Origin: Rhizobium sp. CIAT894
Lineage (GTDB): Bacteria > Pseudomonadota > Alphaproteobacteria > Rhizobiales > Rhizobiaceae
DNA: 64,000 bases
Assembly: GCF_000172795.2 (NCBI RefSeq)
Contig: NZ_CP020947.1
Location: forward strand, 2,917,001-2,981,000
Reading direction: 5' to 3'
The translations under genes were made by a program, and so were the position numbers. Below, in pieces: positions 28,778 through 36,951 of the stretch (position 1 is its first letter; every line of letters begins with the position of its first letter). Under the pieces are notes generated by a model. The model was not told where the DNA came from, ran no database searches, and saw only the letters and a list, made by a program, of their open reading frames with translations.

Positions 28778-30202
28778 CTATGGCTGTGGCTGCGCCTGTT
28801 GCGGCGACCCGGCCTGCTGTTGCGGCGCCCCCGATTGCGGCAAGGCCGCCAGGATCGCCTTGAGAAGCGTCTGCGGCTGATAACCGAGCCAGCCCGGCGT
28901 CAGGCCGAGCCTGATGACGACCAGATCGGCTGAAGGCACGATCGCCATGCTCTGCCCGTCATGGCCCGTCAGCCAAAACGTATCCTCCGGAAGCCCGAAC
29001 TGAGCGCTCGAGCCGCCCGGCGCAAGCCAGGCCTGTGCCTGCGTATACCGCCCGTTCGAAGCCGCCGTCGGCGTGCGCATGGCGCCGACGAAACCTTCGG
29101 GTAACAGCCGCCGGCCGTTCCACACACCATCCTGTAGCAGGAACTGCCCGAAGCGGGCCCAATCATGCGCCGTCGCATAGAGATAGGAGCTTCCGGCAAA
29201 CGTGCCGCGCGCATCGAGCTCGAACACGGCGCTCGTCATGCCGAGCGGCGCAAACAGCGCGTCATGCGGATAGGAGAAGGCCGCCTGTGCATTGCCGACC
29301 CTGTCCATCCAGATGCGTGACAGAAGCACCGCCGTACCGCTCGAATAGCGGAAACGCTGGCCGGGCGCTGCCTCCATCGGCGCATTGGCCGGCAGCGACA
29401 CCATGTCGGGATCGAGGTAAAGCATCCGCGTCACATCGGCGACGTCGCCATAATCCTCGTTGAAGGCAAGGCCGCTCTCCATGCCGAGCAGATCCGATAC
29501 CCTGATCTTGGCGCGCGCATCGTTCTTCCACTGCGCCAGCAGATGATCGTCGTCGAAGGAAATCTTGCCGTCGAGCATCAGTCGGCCGAGGATCGCAGCA
29601 TTCACCGTCTTCGTCATCGACCAGCCGATCAGCGGCGTCTTTGCCGAAAATCCGGGACCATAGGTCTCGGCGACGATGCGGCCGTTGCGCACCACCACGA
29701 TCGCCCGCATGGCCGGGCCGGCAAGTCGGGCATCGGCCAGCAGCGTGGCGATCTTCGCATCCGGCTGATCGCCGGCGCCCTCACCCTGCGGCCATACCGC
29801 GTCGCTGGTCTGCGCCCCGGCCGGCGCATCGAAAGGCACGGCATTCGCCGCCGCCTCGAAATTGCCGTCCGGCACGCTCGTGCAGCCGAAGGCGCCGCGA
29901 TAGAGCGCATAACTCGGGGCAAACAGCCCCATGAAACGCGCCGTCACATGGTCGTTGTCGCGGTCGACACTGACGCGCACCAGCCGCAGCAGCGGATTTC
30001 CGGGCGCCTGGACGTCATCTTCGAGCACCTCCTCCGCCTCACGGCCTGATATGAAGACATTGGAGCAGACGATCTTGGCCGCATAGCCGTCACCGACACG
30101 CAGCAGTTCCGGCGGCTGAACGAAGAGCCAGCCGGCGACGGCGATGACGACGAGCACGACAAGGAGAGCAAGCCCTTTCAGAATACGCAGGACAAATCGC
30201 AT
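28778..30202 (-). CDS. Serine beta-lactamase-fold hydrolase (class C / esterase type)
   Basis: A 474-residue protein anchored by one N-terminal helix (about 6-26). The catalytic SxxK is SMTK in GWSMTKTVNAAILG, and the second motif reads YSSG where class C enzymes have YxN. The usual KTG position appears to be HDG in TGHDGQSMAI, as in EstB-like esterases. That points to an esterase or peptidase rather than a true cephalosporinase. The C-terminus is a Gln/Pro-rich tail. I chose the ATG at 30202 because GGAGG lies 6 bases upstream; the open frame to 30340 starts before the membrane segment and lacks such a site. It is divergent from btaA. Confidence 0.82.
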   Translation of the reverse strand: MRFVLRILKGLALLVVLVVIAVAGWLFVQPPELLRVGDGYAAKIVCSNVFISGREAEEVLEDDVQAPGNPLLRLVRVSVDRDNDHVTARFMGLFAPSYALYRGAFGCTSVPDGNFEAAANAVPFDAPAGAQTSDAVWPQGEGAGDQPDAKIATLLADARLAGPAMRAIVVVRNGRIVAETYGPGFSAKTPLIGWSMTKTVNAAILGRLMLDGKISFDDDHLLAQWKNDARAKIRVSDLLGMESGLAFNEDYGDVADVTRMLYLDPDMVSLPANAPMEAAPGQRFRYSSGTAVLLSRIWMDRVGNAQAAFSYPHDALFAPLGMTSAVFELDARGTFAGSSYLYATAHDWARFGQFLLQDGVWNGRRLLPEGFVGAMRTPTAASNGRYTQAQAWLAPGGSSAQFGLPEDTFWLTGHDGQSMAIVPSADLVVIRLGLTPGWLGYQPQTLLKAILAALPQSGAPQQQAGSPQQAQPQP

Positions 30203-30330
30203 GGCATTCCTCCATGCCGGGAGAGAAGCAGGAATCGCACGCGCCGGAAAGGGGCCGGACAGAAGAAGAGCCGTCATTGCGATCACTTTACCAGGAAGGC
30301 GCTCTCTCCGGAGAACGGTGCCCACAGCCC

Positions 30331-30364
30331 GCGTCATCAAACTGTAGCAGTGGCGCGCTACACG
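30331..30364 (+). promoter_or_regulatory. Candidate PhoB box and -10 for btaAB
   Basis: GCGTCAT (30331-30337), 4 bases, CTGTAGC (30342-30348) matches the layout of a Pho box (two CTGTCAT-like heptamers, 11-bp period) with 5/7 and 4/7 matches. Ten bases later TACACG (30359-30364) could be the -10. In Sinorhizobium btaAB is known to be phosphate-starvation induced through PhoB, which makes the weak match worth noting. Confidence 0.35.
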
Positions 30365-30392
30365 CCCTGAACGCTAAAAAGGTGACAGACTC

Positions 30393-31637
30393 ATGTCAGA
30401 ATTTGCACCGGATGCCGGCTTCCGCAAGAACCGGAAACTCAAGGACGCCCTGCTCCGCCACAAGGCTTTTTCGAAGGACGGTTTCTCCGAGCGTCTCTTC
30501 GGCCTTCTCTTTTCCGGCCTCGTCTATCCGCAGATCTGGGAAGATCCGGATCTCGATATGCAGGCGATGGAGCTGAAGCCGAACCACCGCATCGTCACCA
30601 TCGGCTCCGGCGGCTGCAACATGCTCGCCTATCTCTCCAAAGCGCCGGCCTCGATCGATGTCGTCGACCTCAACCCGCACCACATCGCGCTGAACCGGCT
30701 GAAGCTTGCCGCCTTCAAGCACCTGCCTGTCCATGCCGATCTCGTCCGCTTCCTGGCGATGCCGAACGAGAAGTCGAACAGCCGCGCTTATGACCAGCAT
30801 CTCGCTGCCAAACTCGATGAAGCAACCCGCAGCTATTGGAACGGCCGCAAGTTCGGCCGCCGCCGCGTCACGGTCTTCGACCGCAACATCTACGAAACCG
30901 GCCTGCTTGGCCGCTTCATCGGCGCAGCCCACCTTCTCGCCCGCCTGCATGGCGTCAAGCTGCGCGAAATGACCAAGACCCGCTCGATCCGCGAGCAGCG
31001 CCAGTTCTTCGAAGAGCAGATCGCGCCGCTGTTCGAAAAGCCGGTCGTGCGCTGGATCACCGGCCGCAAGAGCTCACTCTTCGGCCTCGGCATTCCGCCG
31101 CAGCAATATGACGAGCTCGCAAGTCTTACCGCCGATCATTCGATCGCACCGGTGCTGAAGCATCGCCTGGAAAAGCTCGCCTGTCATTTCCCGATGCGCG
31201 ACAATTATTTCGCCTGGCAGGCCTTCGGCCGCCGCTACGGCACTGAAGAGGAAGGCCCGCTGCCGACCTATCTGAAGTCGGAACACTATGAGGTGATCCG
31301 CGCCAATGTCGACCGCGTCAACGTTCACCACGCAAGCTTCACCGAGCTTCTGGCCCGCGAGCCGGCTGCCTCGCGCGACCGTTACATCCTGCTCGACGCG
31401 CAGGACTGGATGACCGACGCGCAGCTGAACGACGTCTGGCGGGAAATCACCCGCACGGCGCGTGAAGGCGCGCGCGTGATCTTCCGCACCGCCGCCGAAA
31501 AGAGCATCATCGAAGGCCGCCTGTCTCCTTCGATCCGCGATCAGTGGGATTATTTCGAGGAGAAGTCGCGTGAGCTGACGGCGCTCGACCGCTCGGCGAT
31601 CTATGGCGGCTTCCACATTTACGGGAAGAAGGCGTGA
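30393..31637 (+). CDS. btaA: BtaA: SAM:diacylglycerol 3-amino-3-carboxypropyltransferase
   Basis: First enzyme of diacylglyceryl-N,N,N-trimethylhomoserine (DGTS) synthesis: it moves the homoserine moiety of SAM to diacylglycerol at the membrane. The 414-residue length matches Sinorhizobium BtaA. Visible family blocks include SGLVYPQIWEDPDLDMQAM, the nucleotide-contact TIGSGGCNML and VVDLNPHHIALN (about 70-100), and the C-terminal LLDAQDWM and VIFRTAA. The stop overlaps the btaB GTG start by four bases (GTGA). Betaine lipids replace phospholipids when phosphate is scarce. Confidence 0.95.
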   Translation: MSEFAPDAGFRKNRKLKDALLRHKAFSKDGFSERLFGLLFSGLVYPQIWEDPDLDMQAMELKPNHRIVTIGSGGCNMLAYLSKAPASIDVVDLNPHHIALNRLKLAAFKHLPVHADLVRFLAMPNEKSNSRAYDQHLAAKLDEATRSYWNGRKFGRRRVTVFDRNIYETGLLGRFIGAAHLLARLHGVKLREMTKTRSIREQRQFFEEQIAPLFEKPVVRWITGRKSSLFGLGIPPQQYDELASLTADHSIAPVLKHRLEKLACHFPMRDNYFAWQAFGRRYGTEEEGPLPTYLKSEHYEVIRANVDRVNVHHASFTELLAREPAASRDRYILLDAQDWMTDAQLNDVWREITRTAREGARVIFRTAAEKSIIEGRLSPSIRDQWDYFEEKSRELTALDRSAIYGGFHIYGKKA

Positions 31638-32308
31638 GCAAGGTCGGCACCGAGACGGCAGGAAACAGCAACGAACATGCCAGCCTGATGGATGGCATGT
31701 ATCGCTACCAGCGCCATATATACGACCTCACCCGCAAATATTACCTTCTCGGCCGAGACAGTACGATCCGCAATCTCGACGTGCCGGACGGCGGCACCTT
31801 GCTTGAGGTCGGCTGCGGCACTGGCCGCAACATGGCCTTCGCCCATAAGCATTTCCCGACCGCCAAGCTCTTCGGCCTCGACATTTCCCAGGAAATGCTG
31901 ATCTCGGCGCGCAAGACCTTCGCCACCAAGGCGACAATCCCAGAATTCCGGGTCGCTGACGCCACGGCGTACACGCCGCGCGAATTCGGCGTCAGCGGCT
32001 TCGACCGCATCCTGATTTCCTATGCCCTGTCGATGATCCCGGATTGGGAGCGCGCCGTCGATGCATCGATCGCCGCACTCAATCCCGGCGGCCAGTTGCA
32101 CATCGTCGATTTCGGCCAGCAGGAAGGCCTGCCGCGCTGGTTCCGCCGCATGCTGCAGTCCTGGCTTACGAAATTCCACGTCACCCCGCGCGCCGATCTG
32201 CGCGAGGTCCTGGAAGCCCAAGCCCATGAAAACAACGCGAGATTGTTGTTTGAAACCGTCGGCGGCGGTTATGCCTGGCGGGCGGCTATTATCAGCAAGC
32301 GCTCATAA
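31634..32308 (+). CDS. btaB: BtaB: SAM-dependent N-methyltransferase for DGTS
   Basis: Second enzyme of DGTS synthesis; it trimethylates diacylglycerylhomoserine. The 224-residue class I methyltransferase has motif I LLEVGCGTG (56-64), an acidic motif LFGLDIS, and a C-terminal strand with LHIVDFGQQ. The GTG start overlaps the btaA stop, so both are translated together. With BtaA directly upstream, assignment is firm even though N-methyltransferases of this size are otherwise hard to tell apart. Confidence 0.94.
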   Translation: MSKVGTETAGNSNEHASLMDGMYRYQRHIYDLTRKYYLLGRDSTIRNLDVPDGGTLLEVGCGTGRNMAFAHKHFPTAKLFGLDISQEMLISARKTFATKATIPEFRVADATAYTPREFGVSGFDRILISYALSMIPDWERAVDASIAALNPGGQLHIVDFGQQEGLPRWFRRMLQSWLTKFHVTPRADLREVLEAQAHENNARLLFETVGGGYAWRAAIISKRS

Positions 32309-32434
32309 TTCGCTTGAAACTAACCGATTTTTTACGTTGATATGGTGAAAAGAGGGTTATTCCTCTGCTGGACTCGTTTTCTCGAAGGTCAGGCTGTGGG
32401 GCAAAGAGATCATTCGGTTCACGACGGGATACCC

Positions 32435-33232
32435 ATGCGCCGGCTTTTGTTTTGCGTTTTGCCTCTGGCCATCATGCTGGCCGGCTGCTCCTCTTCCGGT
32501 CACGACTATCTCGAAACCGCATCGATAAAGCCGAAGACGCGCTTCCAGGACACCGATCCGCAGGATTTCGGCCCGAAGCATCCGCAGCAGAATGCGATCC
32601 ATGGCATCGACATCTCCAAATGGCAGGGTGATATCGACTGGGCGACGGTGAGGAATTCCGGTGTCGGCTTCGCCTTCATCAAGGCGACGGAAGGCAAGGA
32701 CAGGGTCGATCCACGCTTCGACGAATATTGGCGAGAGGCGCGCGCCGCCGGCATCCCGCACGCCCCCTACCATTTCTATTATTTCTGCTCCTCGGCCGAT
32801 GAGCAGGCCGACTGGTTCATCCGCAACGTGCCGAAGGAGGCCATGCGCCTGCCGCCGGTGCTCGACGTCGAATGGAACGGCGAATCGAAGACTTGCCGCT
32901 ACCGTCCCGACCCGGAAACGGTGCGCTCCGAAATGCAGCGTTTCATGGACCGGCTGGAGGCTTACTACGGCAAGCGCCCGATCATCTATACTTCGGTGGA
33001 TTTCCACCGCGACAATCTCGCCGGCTATTTCCAGGATTATCATTTCTGGGTCCGCTCGGTGGCGAAACATCCCGAAGTGACCTATTCCGACCGCCGCTGG
33101 GCCTTCTGGCAATATACCTCGACCGGCGTTATTCCCGGCATCAAGGGGCCGACCGACATCAACGTCTTTGCCGGCAGCGCAAAGAACTGGAACAATTGGG
33201 TCGCGGCCGTTTCCAAGGATAGAAATTCTTAG
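32435..33232 (+). CDS. GH25 lysozyme-family lipoprotein
   Basis: A 265-residue protein from the ATG at 32435. Its signal peptide ends in LAGC (Cys18), a clear lipobox, so it is probably anchored on the periplasmic side. The glycoside hydrolase 25 barrel begins at HGIDISKWQGDIDW (catalytic-face Asp), then FAFIKATEGKD, and the DVEWNG acidic pair corresponding to the DxE of the family; it ends with WQYTSTGVIPGIKGPTDINVF. It should cut beta-1,4 bonds in peptidoglycan. The frame opens at 32342 but that section lacks a signal peptide and is rejected. Confidence 0.9.
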   Translation: MRRLLFCVLPLAIMLAGCSSSGHDYLETASIKPKTRFQDTDPQDFGPKHPQQNAIHGIDISKWQGDIDWATVRNSGVGFAFIKATEGKDRVDPRFDEYWREARAAGIPHAPYHFYYFCSSADEQADWFIRNVPKEAMRLPPVLDVEWNGESKTCRYRPDPETVRSEMQRFMDRLEAYYGKRPIIYTSVDFHRDNLAGYFQDYHFWVRSVAKHPEVTYSDRRWAFWQYTSTGVIPGIKGPTDINVFAGSAKNWNNWVAAVSKDRNS

Positions 33233-33313
33233 TAACGTCTTTCAATGTTTCTTGCTTCCGTCACATTCCTCTGGGAAAGCGACGGACATCCGTTTGATAT
33301 AAGGACCGCATTC

Positions 33314-34534
33314 ATGCACCGCTCGCTCGCAAGCCGCTCTGCACTCGCCCTCCTGTTTGCCCTCGCCCTTGCCGGCGGCGCAGCCGCCCAACAGGCCCCC
33401 GCGGCCTCGGCCCCGGCAGCCCCTTGCGGCGGCGATCTTTCCGCCTTCCTCCAGGGCGTCAAGGCCGATGCGGTCGCCGCAGGCGCCAGCGCCGCAGCCG
33501 CCGACGAGGCCCTTGCCGGCGCCGAGATCGATCCCAAGGTCCTGAGCCGGGATCGCGCCCAGGGCGTCTTCAAGCAGACCTTCCTCGAATTCTCCCAGCG
33601 CACCGTCAGCCAGGCCCGTCTCGACATCGGCCGCCAGAAGATGAAGCAACATGCCGACGTCTTTGCCCGCGCCGAACAGGAGTTCGGCGTTCCCGCTGGC
33701 GTCATCACCGCCTTCTGGGCGATGGAAACCGATTTCGGCGCCGTTCAGGGCGATTTCAACACCCGCAACGCCCTGGTGACGCTGTCGCACGACTGCCGCC
33801 GCCCGGAACTCTTCCGCCCGCAACTGATCGCCCTCATCGAGATGGTCGAGCACGGCGATCTCGACCCCGCGACCAACACTGGCGCCTGGGCCGGCGAGAT
33901 CGGCCAGGTGCAGATGCTGCCGCGCGATATCATCGCCTACGGCATGGACGGCGACGGCGACGGCCATATCCACGTGAAGCAGAGCGGCCCGGACGCCGTC
34001 CTGACGGCGGCGAAATTCATCCAGCACCTCGGCTTCGAACGCGGCCAGCCCTGGCTGCAGGAGGTCACCGTGCCCGACAACCTGCCCTGGGAGAAATCCG
34101 GCCTCGGCGGCACGATGAAGGCAGGCGAATGGTTCGCGCTCGGCGTCAAGCCGCGCGACGGCAACACCGCTTTCGGCGATCTCGAAGGCGATCTCGTGCT
34201 GCCGCAGGGCCGCATGGGGCCGGCTTTCATCGCCTATCCGAATTTCAAGATCTATCTCGAATGGAACAAGTCGTTCATCTACACGACTTCGGCCGCCTAT
34301 TTCGCCACCCGCCTTTCCGGCGCCCCGACCTATCTCAAGGGCGCGCCTGAACAGGGGCTTGCCAACGACCAGATGAAGGCGCTGCAGACCAAGCTGCAGT
34401 CGCTCGGCCACGATGTCGGCGAGATCGACGGCATCCTCGGCTCCGGTACGCGTATCGCGATCCAGAAGGAACAGCAGCGCTTGGGCATACCGGCCGACGG
34501 CTGGGCCACACCTGCCCTTCTCAACGCGCTCTGA
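33314..34534 (+). CDS. MltB-type lytic murein transglycosylase with C-terminal peptidoglycan-binding domain
   Basis: A 406-residue secreted protein. The signal peptide spans about residues 1-25 (cleavage near AAAQQ). The SLT_2/MltB catalytic domain (about 45-330) has the catalytic Glu in ITAFWAMETDFGAVQGDFNT, and GEIGQVQMLPRDIIAYGMDGD. A C-terminal PG_binding_1 repeat (about 345-405) reads MKALQTKLQSLGHDVGEIDG. I chose the ATG at 33314 since the frame upstream (33245) has no signal. It follows the GH25 gene by 81 bases on the same strand, making a second murein hydrolase in a row. Confidence 0.92.
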   Translation: MHRSLASRSALALLFALALAGGAAAQQAPAASAPAAPCGGDLSAFLQGVKADAVAAGASAAAADEALAGAEIDPKVLSRDRAQGVFKQTFLEFSQRTVSQARLDIGRQKMKQHADVFARAEQEFGVPAGVITAFWAMETDFGAVQGDFNTRNALVTLSHDCRRPELFRPQLIALIEMVEHGDLDPATNTGAWAGEIGQVQMLPRDIIAYGMDGDGDGHIHVKQSGPDAVLTAAKFIQHLGFERGQPWLQEVTVPDNLPWEKSGLGGTMKAGEWFALGVKPRDGNTAFGDLEGDLVLPQGRMGPAFIAYPNFKIYLEWNKSFIYTTSAAYFATRLSGAPTYLKGAPEQGLANDQMKALQTKLQSLGHDVGEIDGILGSGTRIAIQKEQQRLGIPADGWATPALLNAL

Positions 34535-34550
34535 TCGCCGCTGATGGCCT

Positions 34551-34584
34551 GTCGCCACCCGCTTCGCAAGAAACGGGTGGCGAC
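34551..34584 (+). terminator. Hairpin after the MltB-type gene
   Basis: Perfect 11-bp stem GTCGCCACCCG (34551-34561) / CGGGTGGCGAC (34574-34584), 12-base loop, followed by GTTTCCC. It lies 16 bases past the stop and is a probable terminator. Confidence 0.65.
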
Positions 34585-34620
34585 GTTTCCCGCTTGCGCT
34601 AAAACTTCGCAATGAAAAGC

Positions 34621-34653
34621 CGCCGCCGGTTTTCGACGAACGATCCGGCGGCG
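34621..34653. other. Second GC-rich hairpin before the EamA gene
   Basis: Nine-base stem CGCCGCCGG (34621-34629) / CCGGCGGCG (34645-34653) immediately upstream of the EamA gene and overlapping its expected leader. It could be part of termination or could fold over the ribosome-binding region; no U-tract follows. Confidence 0.35.
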
Positions 34654-34679
34654 TTGCGATTTGCGGTGGAGGACGCGGC

Positions 34680-35585
34680 GTGGAAAGCAGAATGAATGCC
34701 TGGACCTGGGGGCTGCTGGTCCTGCTCGGCCTGATCTGGGGCGGCTCCTTCTTCTTTGCCCGCATCGCCGTCCAACACGTACCGCCGCTGACCCTCGTCT
34801 TCCTCAGGCTGCTGCTGGCAGCGCTCGCGCTACATGTCTATATTGCCGGCCGTCTCGATATCTATTCGATCCTCAAGGCCCGCTGGCGCGAGTTCCTGAT
34901 CCTCGGCCTTATCAACAATGCGCTCCCGCACGCGCTGATCTTTTTCGGCCAGACCCGCATCGGCGCCGGCCTTGCGGCGATCCTGAACGCCACGACGCCG
35001 ATCTGGACCGTGATCATCGCCAACCACTTCACATCGGACGAGAAGCTGTCCTCGGCAAAGATCGCCGGTTGCCTCGTCGGCCTCGCCGGAACGATCGTAT
35101 TGATCGGCCCCGGCGTTACGGCCGGCAGCGAAGCGCCGCTCTGGGCGCTGCTGCTTCCCGTGCTGGCCGCCGTCTCCTATGGTTTCGCCGCCACTTACGG
35201 CAAACGTTTCAGGGACGTGCCCGCCCCCGTCACATCAGCCGGTCAGCTGACGGCCTCCTCGCTGATCGCGCTGCCGCTATCGCTGCTGGCCGATCGCCCC
35301 TGGACGCTTGCCGTACCGCCGCTCGATGCAATCCTTGCCATACTGGCGCTGGCGCTGCTGTCGACCGCCTTCGGCTATATCCTGTACTTCCGGATCATGG
35401 CCGCCGCCGGCGCCACCAACGCCTCGCTCGTCACCCTTCTGGTACCGCCGAGCGCCATCCTTCTCGGCTTCCTCTTCCTCGGCGAAAGGCTCAGTCCTGC
35501 CGAATTCGCCGGCATGGCGTTGATCGGTTTCGGCCTCGTCATCCTCGACGGCCGCGCCTATCGCCGGCCGGCGGGGACAGCCTGA
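34680..35585 (+). CDS. EamA/DMT-family permease (first copy)
   Basis: Ten-helix drug/metabolite transporter of 301 residues with two EamA repeats. The first starts WGLLVLLGLIWGGSFFFARIAV (split across the N-terminal helix) and the second begins about residue 155 with LPVLAAVSYGFAATYGKRF. A GTG start is used: GGAGG lies 7 bases upstream; an internal ATG at 34692 is the alternative. The substrate is unknown; such proteins export amino acids, nucleotides or quorum molecules. No coupled gene. Confidence 0.87.
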   Translation: MESRMNAWTWGLLVLLGLIWGGSFFFARIAVQHVPPLTLVFLRLLLAALALHVYIAGRLDIYSILKARWREFLILGLINNALPHALIFFGQTRIGAGLAAILNATTPIWTVIIANHFTSDEKLSSAKIAGCLVGLAGTIVLIGPGVTAGSEAPLWALLLPVLAAVSYGFAATYGKRFRDVPAPVTSAGQLTASSLIALPLSLLADRPWTLAVPPLDAILAILALALLSTAFGYILYFRIMAAAGATNASLVTLLVPPSAILLGFLFLGERLSPAEFAGMALIGFGLVILDGRAYRRPAGTA

Positions 35586-35849
35586 AAACCGGTTGCAGTT
35601 TCCTTATGTTTTCAACCGCTTGCGGCTCGGCCATGTTTTGGGCGCATAGATAAACCAGCAATCGCCCGATTTAACGGCACGTTAAATTCTGTGAACAAAA
35701 ATTAATTCAAAATTATAAAGCCATTTCAATATCTTAAAAAATCATACTAAGACTTATCCACTGACTGGTTCGGCACTGCAGCATAAAATCCGCTTTTCAA
35801 CCGACATATTTCAGACATAATATCGGCCGGTTAACGCGAGGAGACAGAC

Positions 35850-35927
35850 ATGGGACTTACGCAATCCTTGAATGTTCTGTTGGTCAGTGCAGCGTTTGCT
35901 TTCGTCCTGTCCATGCTCTTTATCTGA
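35850..35927 (+). CDS. Predicted 25-residue single-helix membrane peptide
   Basis: A very short open frame, beginning MGLTQSLNVLL and ending MLFI, with an SD-like GAGGAGACAG 4 bases before the ATG. After six polar residues the rest is one continuous hydrophobic helix. It lies in an otherwise gene-free 460-base gap preceded by an AT-rich stretch (35690-35760) that could hold the promoter, and is followed by the strong hairpin at 35994-36026. No family is recognised. The combination of ribosome-binding site, membrane-helix composition and downstream terminator argues it is translated. Confidence 0.5.
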   Translation: MGLTQSLNVLLVSAAFAFVLSMLFI

Positions 35928-35993
35928 GCCGGATCACGAAGGCGTAACGACTGATAATGCCTAAACTCCTGAAGAACTGATCATCCGCCAACG

Positions 35994-36026
35994 AAAAAGC
36001 GCATGTCCCGCCCGACATGCGCTTTT
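35994..36026. terminator. Bidirectional intrinsic terminator
   Basis: AAAAAGCGCATGTC, then a CCGCCC loop, then GACATGCGCTTTT: perfect 10-base stem with A-tract on one side and T-tract on the other. It can end transcription of metF (minus, stop at 36048) and of the small membrane-peptide gene (plus). Confidence 0.85.
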
Positions 36027-36047
36027 CAATTTTGAGCCCCGCAAGGA

Positions 36048-36950
36048 TCAGGCTGCTGCGCCCGCGCTCTTTGGCGCCCGGCGGGAGAAGCCGAGATTGT
36101 CGAGAACGGCGGAAACCAGCGGCGCGCGATTCATCGTATAGAGATGGAACTCATCGAGGCCGCGCCGCACGAGATCCTCAATCTGCTCGGCAGCAACGTC
36201 GGCCGCGACCTTCGCCCGCTCCTCGGGCTTGTCGTCGAAGCCCGCGAAACGCTCGTCGAGGAATGCGGGGATGACCGTGCCGCAGGCGCCGGCGAAACGC
36301 TTCAACTGCGTCAGGTTCTGGATCGGCATGATGCCGGGCACAACGGGGATCTTGATGCCGGCGGCGCGCACACGCTCCAGATAACGCTCGAAATTGTCGT
36401 TGTCGAAGAAGAACTGCGTCAGCGCCCGGTCAGCGCCGTTGTCAGCCTTGCGCTTCAGCATGTCGATATCGGCGGCCGTATCGCGGCTTTCCGGGTGTTT
36501 TTCCGGATAGGCGGAGACCGAAATCTCGAAATCGCCGACCGATTTGAGGCCGGCCACCAGTTCCGCGGCATTGGCGTAACCGCCGGGATGCGGCTGATAG
36601 GGCGCGCCTGCACCGCCGGGCGCATCGCCGCGCAGCGCCACGAAATGCGTCACGCCGACCTTGCGGAAGGTCTCGATCATCTGATGCGTCTCTTCCTTCG
36701 TCGCGCCAACGCAGGTCAGGTGCGACGCAGTGGCAAGCGGCGTCTGCGACAGGAAACGTGTGACGGCGGTGAGCGTCGGCGCCTTGGTGGTGCCGCCGGC
36801 GCCATAGGTCACCGAGACGAAATCCGGATCCCAGTCCTGCAGCTCGCTGACCGTCTGCCAGAGCTGGCCTTCCATCTCTTCCGATTTCGGCGGGAAGAAT
36901 TCGAAGGAAATCCCGATGTTGCGGCCGCGTGCCTCGTTATTCAAAGCCAT
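36048..36950 (-). CDS. metF: 5,10-methylenetetrahydrofolate reductase
   Basis: FAD enzyme that makes 5-methyltetrahydrofolate, the methyl donor for methionine synthase. 300 residues from the ATG at 36950 (MALNNEARG). ISFEFFPPKSEEMEG is the N-terminal catalytic-Glu block; VSVTYGAGG, HLTCVGATKEE, FVALRGDAPGG and FFFDNDNFERYLERV follow, all MetF landmarks. The 13-codon extension to 36989 is rejected. It starts 1 base after the stop of an ArsR-methyltransferase regulator, so the two form an operon, consistent with control by SAM-cycle status. Confidence 0.96.
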   Translation of the reverse strand: MALNNEARGRNIGISFEFFPPKSEEMEGQLWQTVSELQDWDPDFVSVTYGAGGTTKAPTLTAVTRFLSQTPLATASHLTCVGATKEETHQMIETFRKVGVTHFVALRGDAPGGAGAPYQPHPGGYANAAELVAGLKSVGDFEISVSAYPEKHPESRDTAADIDMLKRKADNGADRALTQFFFDNDNFERYLERVRAAGIKIPVVPGIMPIQNLTQLKRFAGACGTVIPAFLDERFAGFDDKPEERAKVAADVAAEQIEDLVRRGLDEFHLYTMNRAPLVSAVLDNLGFSRRAPKSAGAAA

Positions 36951-36951
36951 G

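Noticed and set aside
33242..34765. A 507-codon minus-strand frame opposite the MltB-type gene
   Set aside because: The plus strand encodes a complete transglycosylase with signal peptide and catalytic Glu; the antisense product matches nothing.
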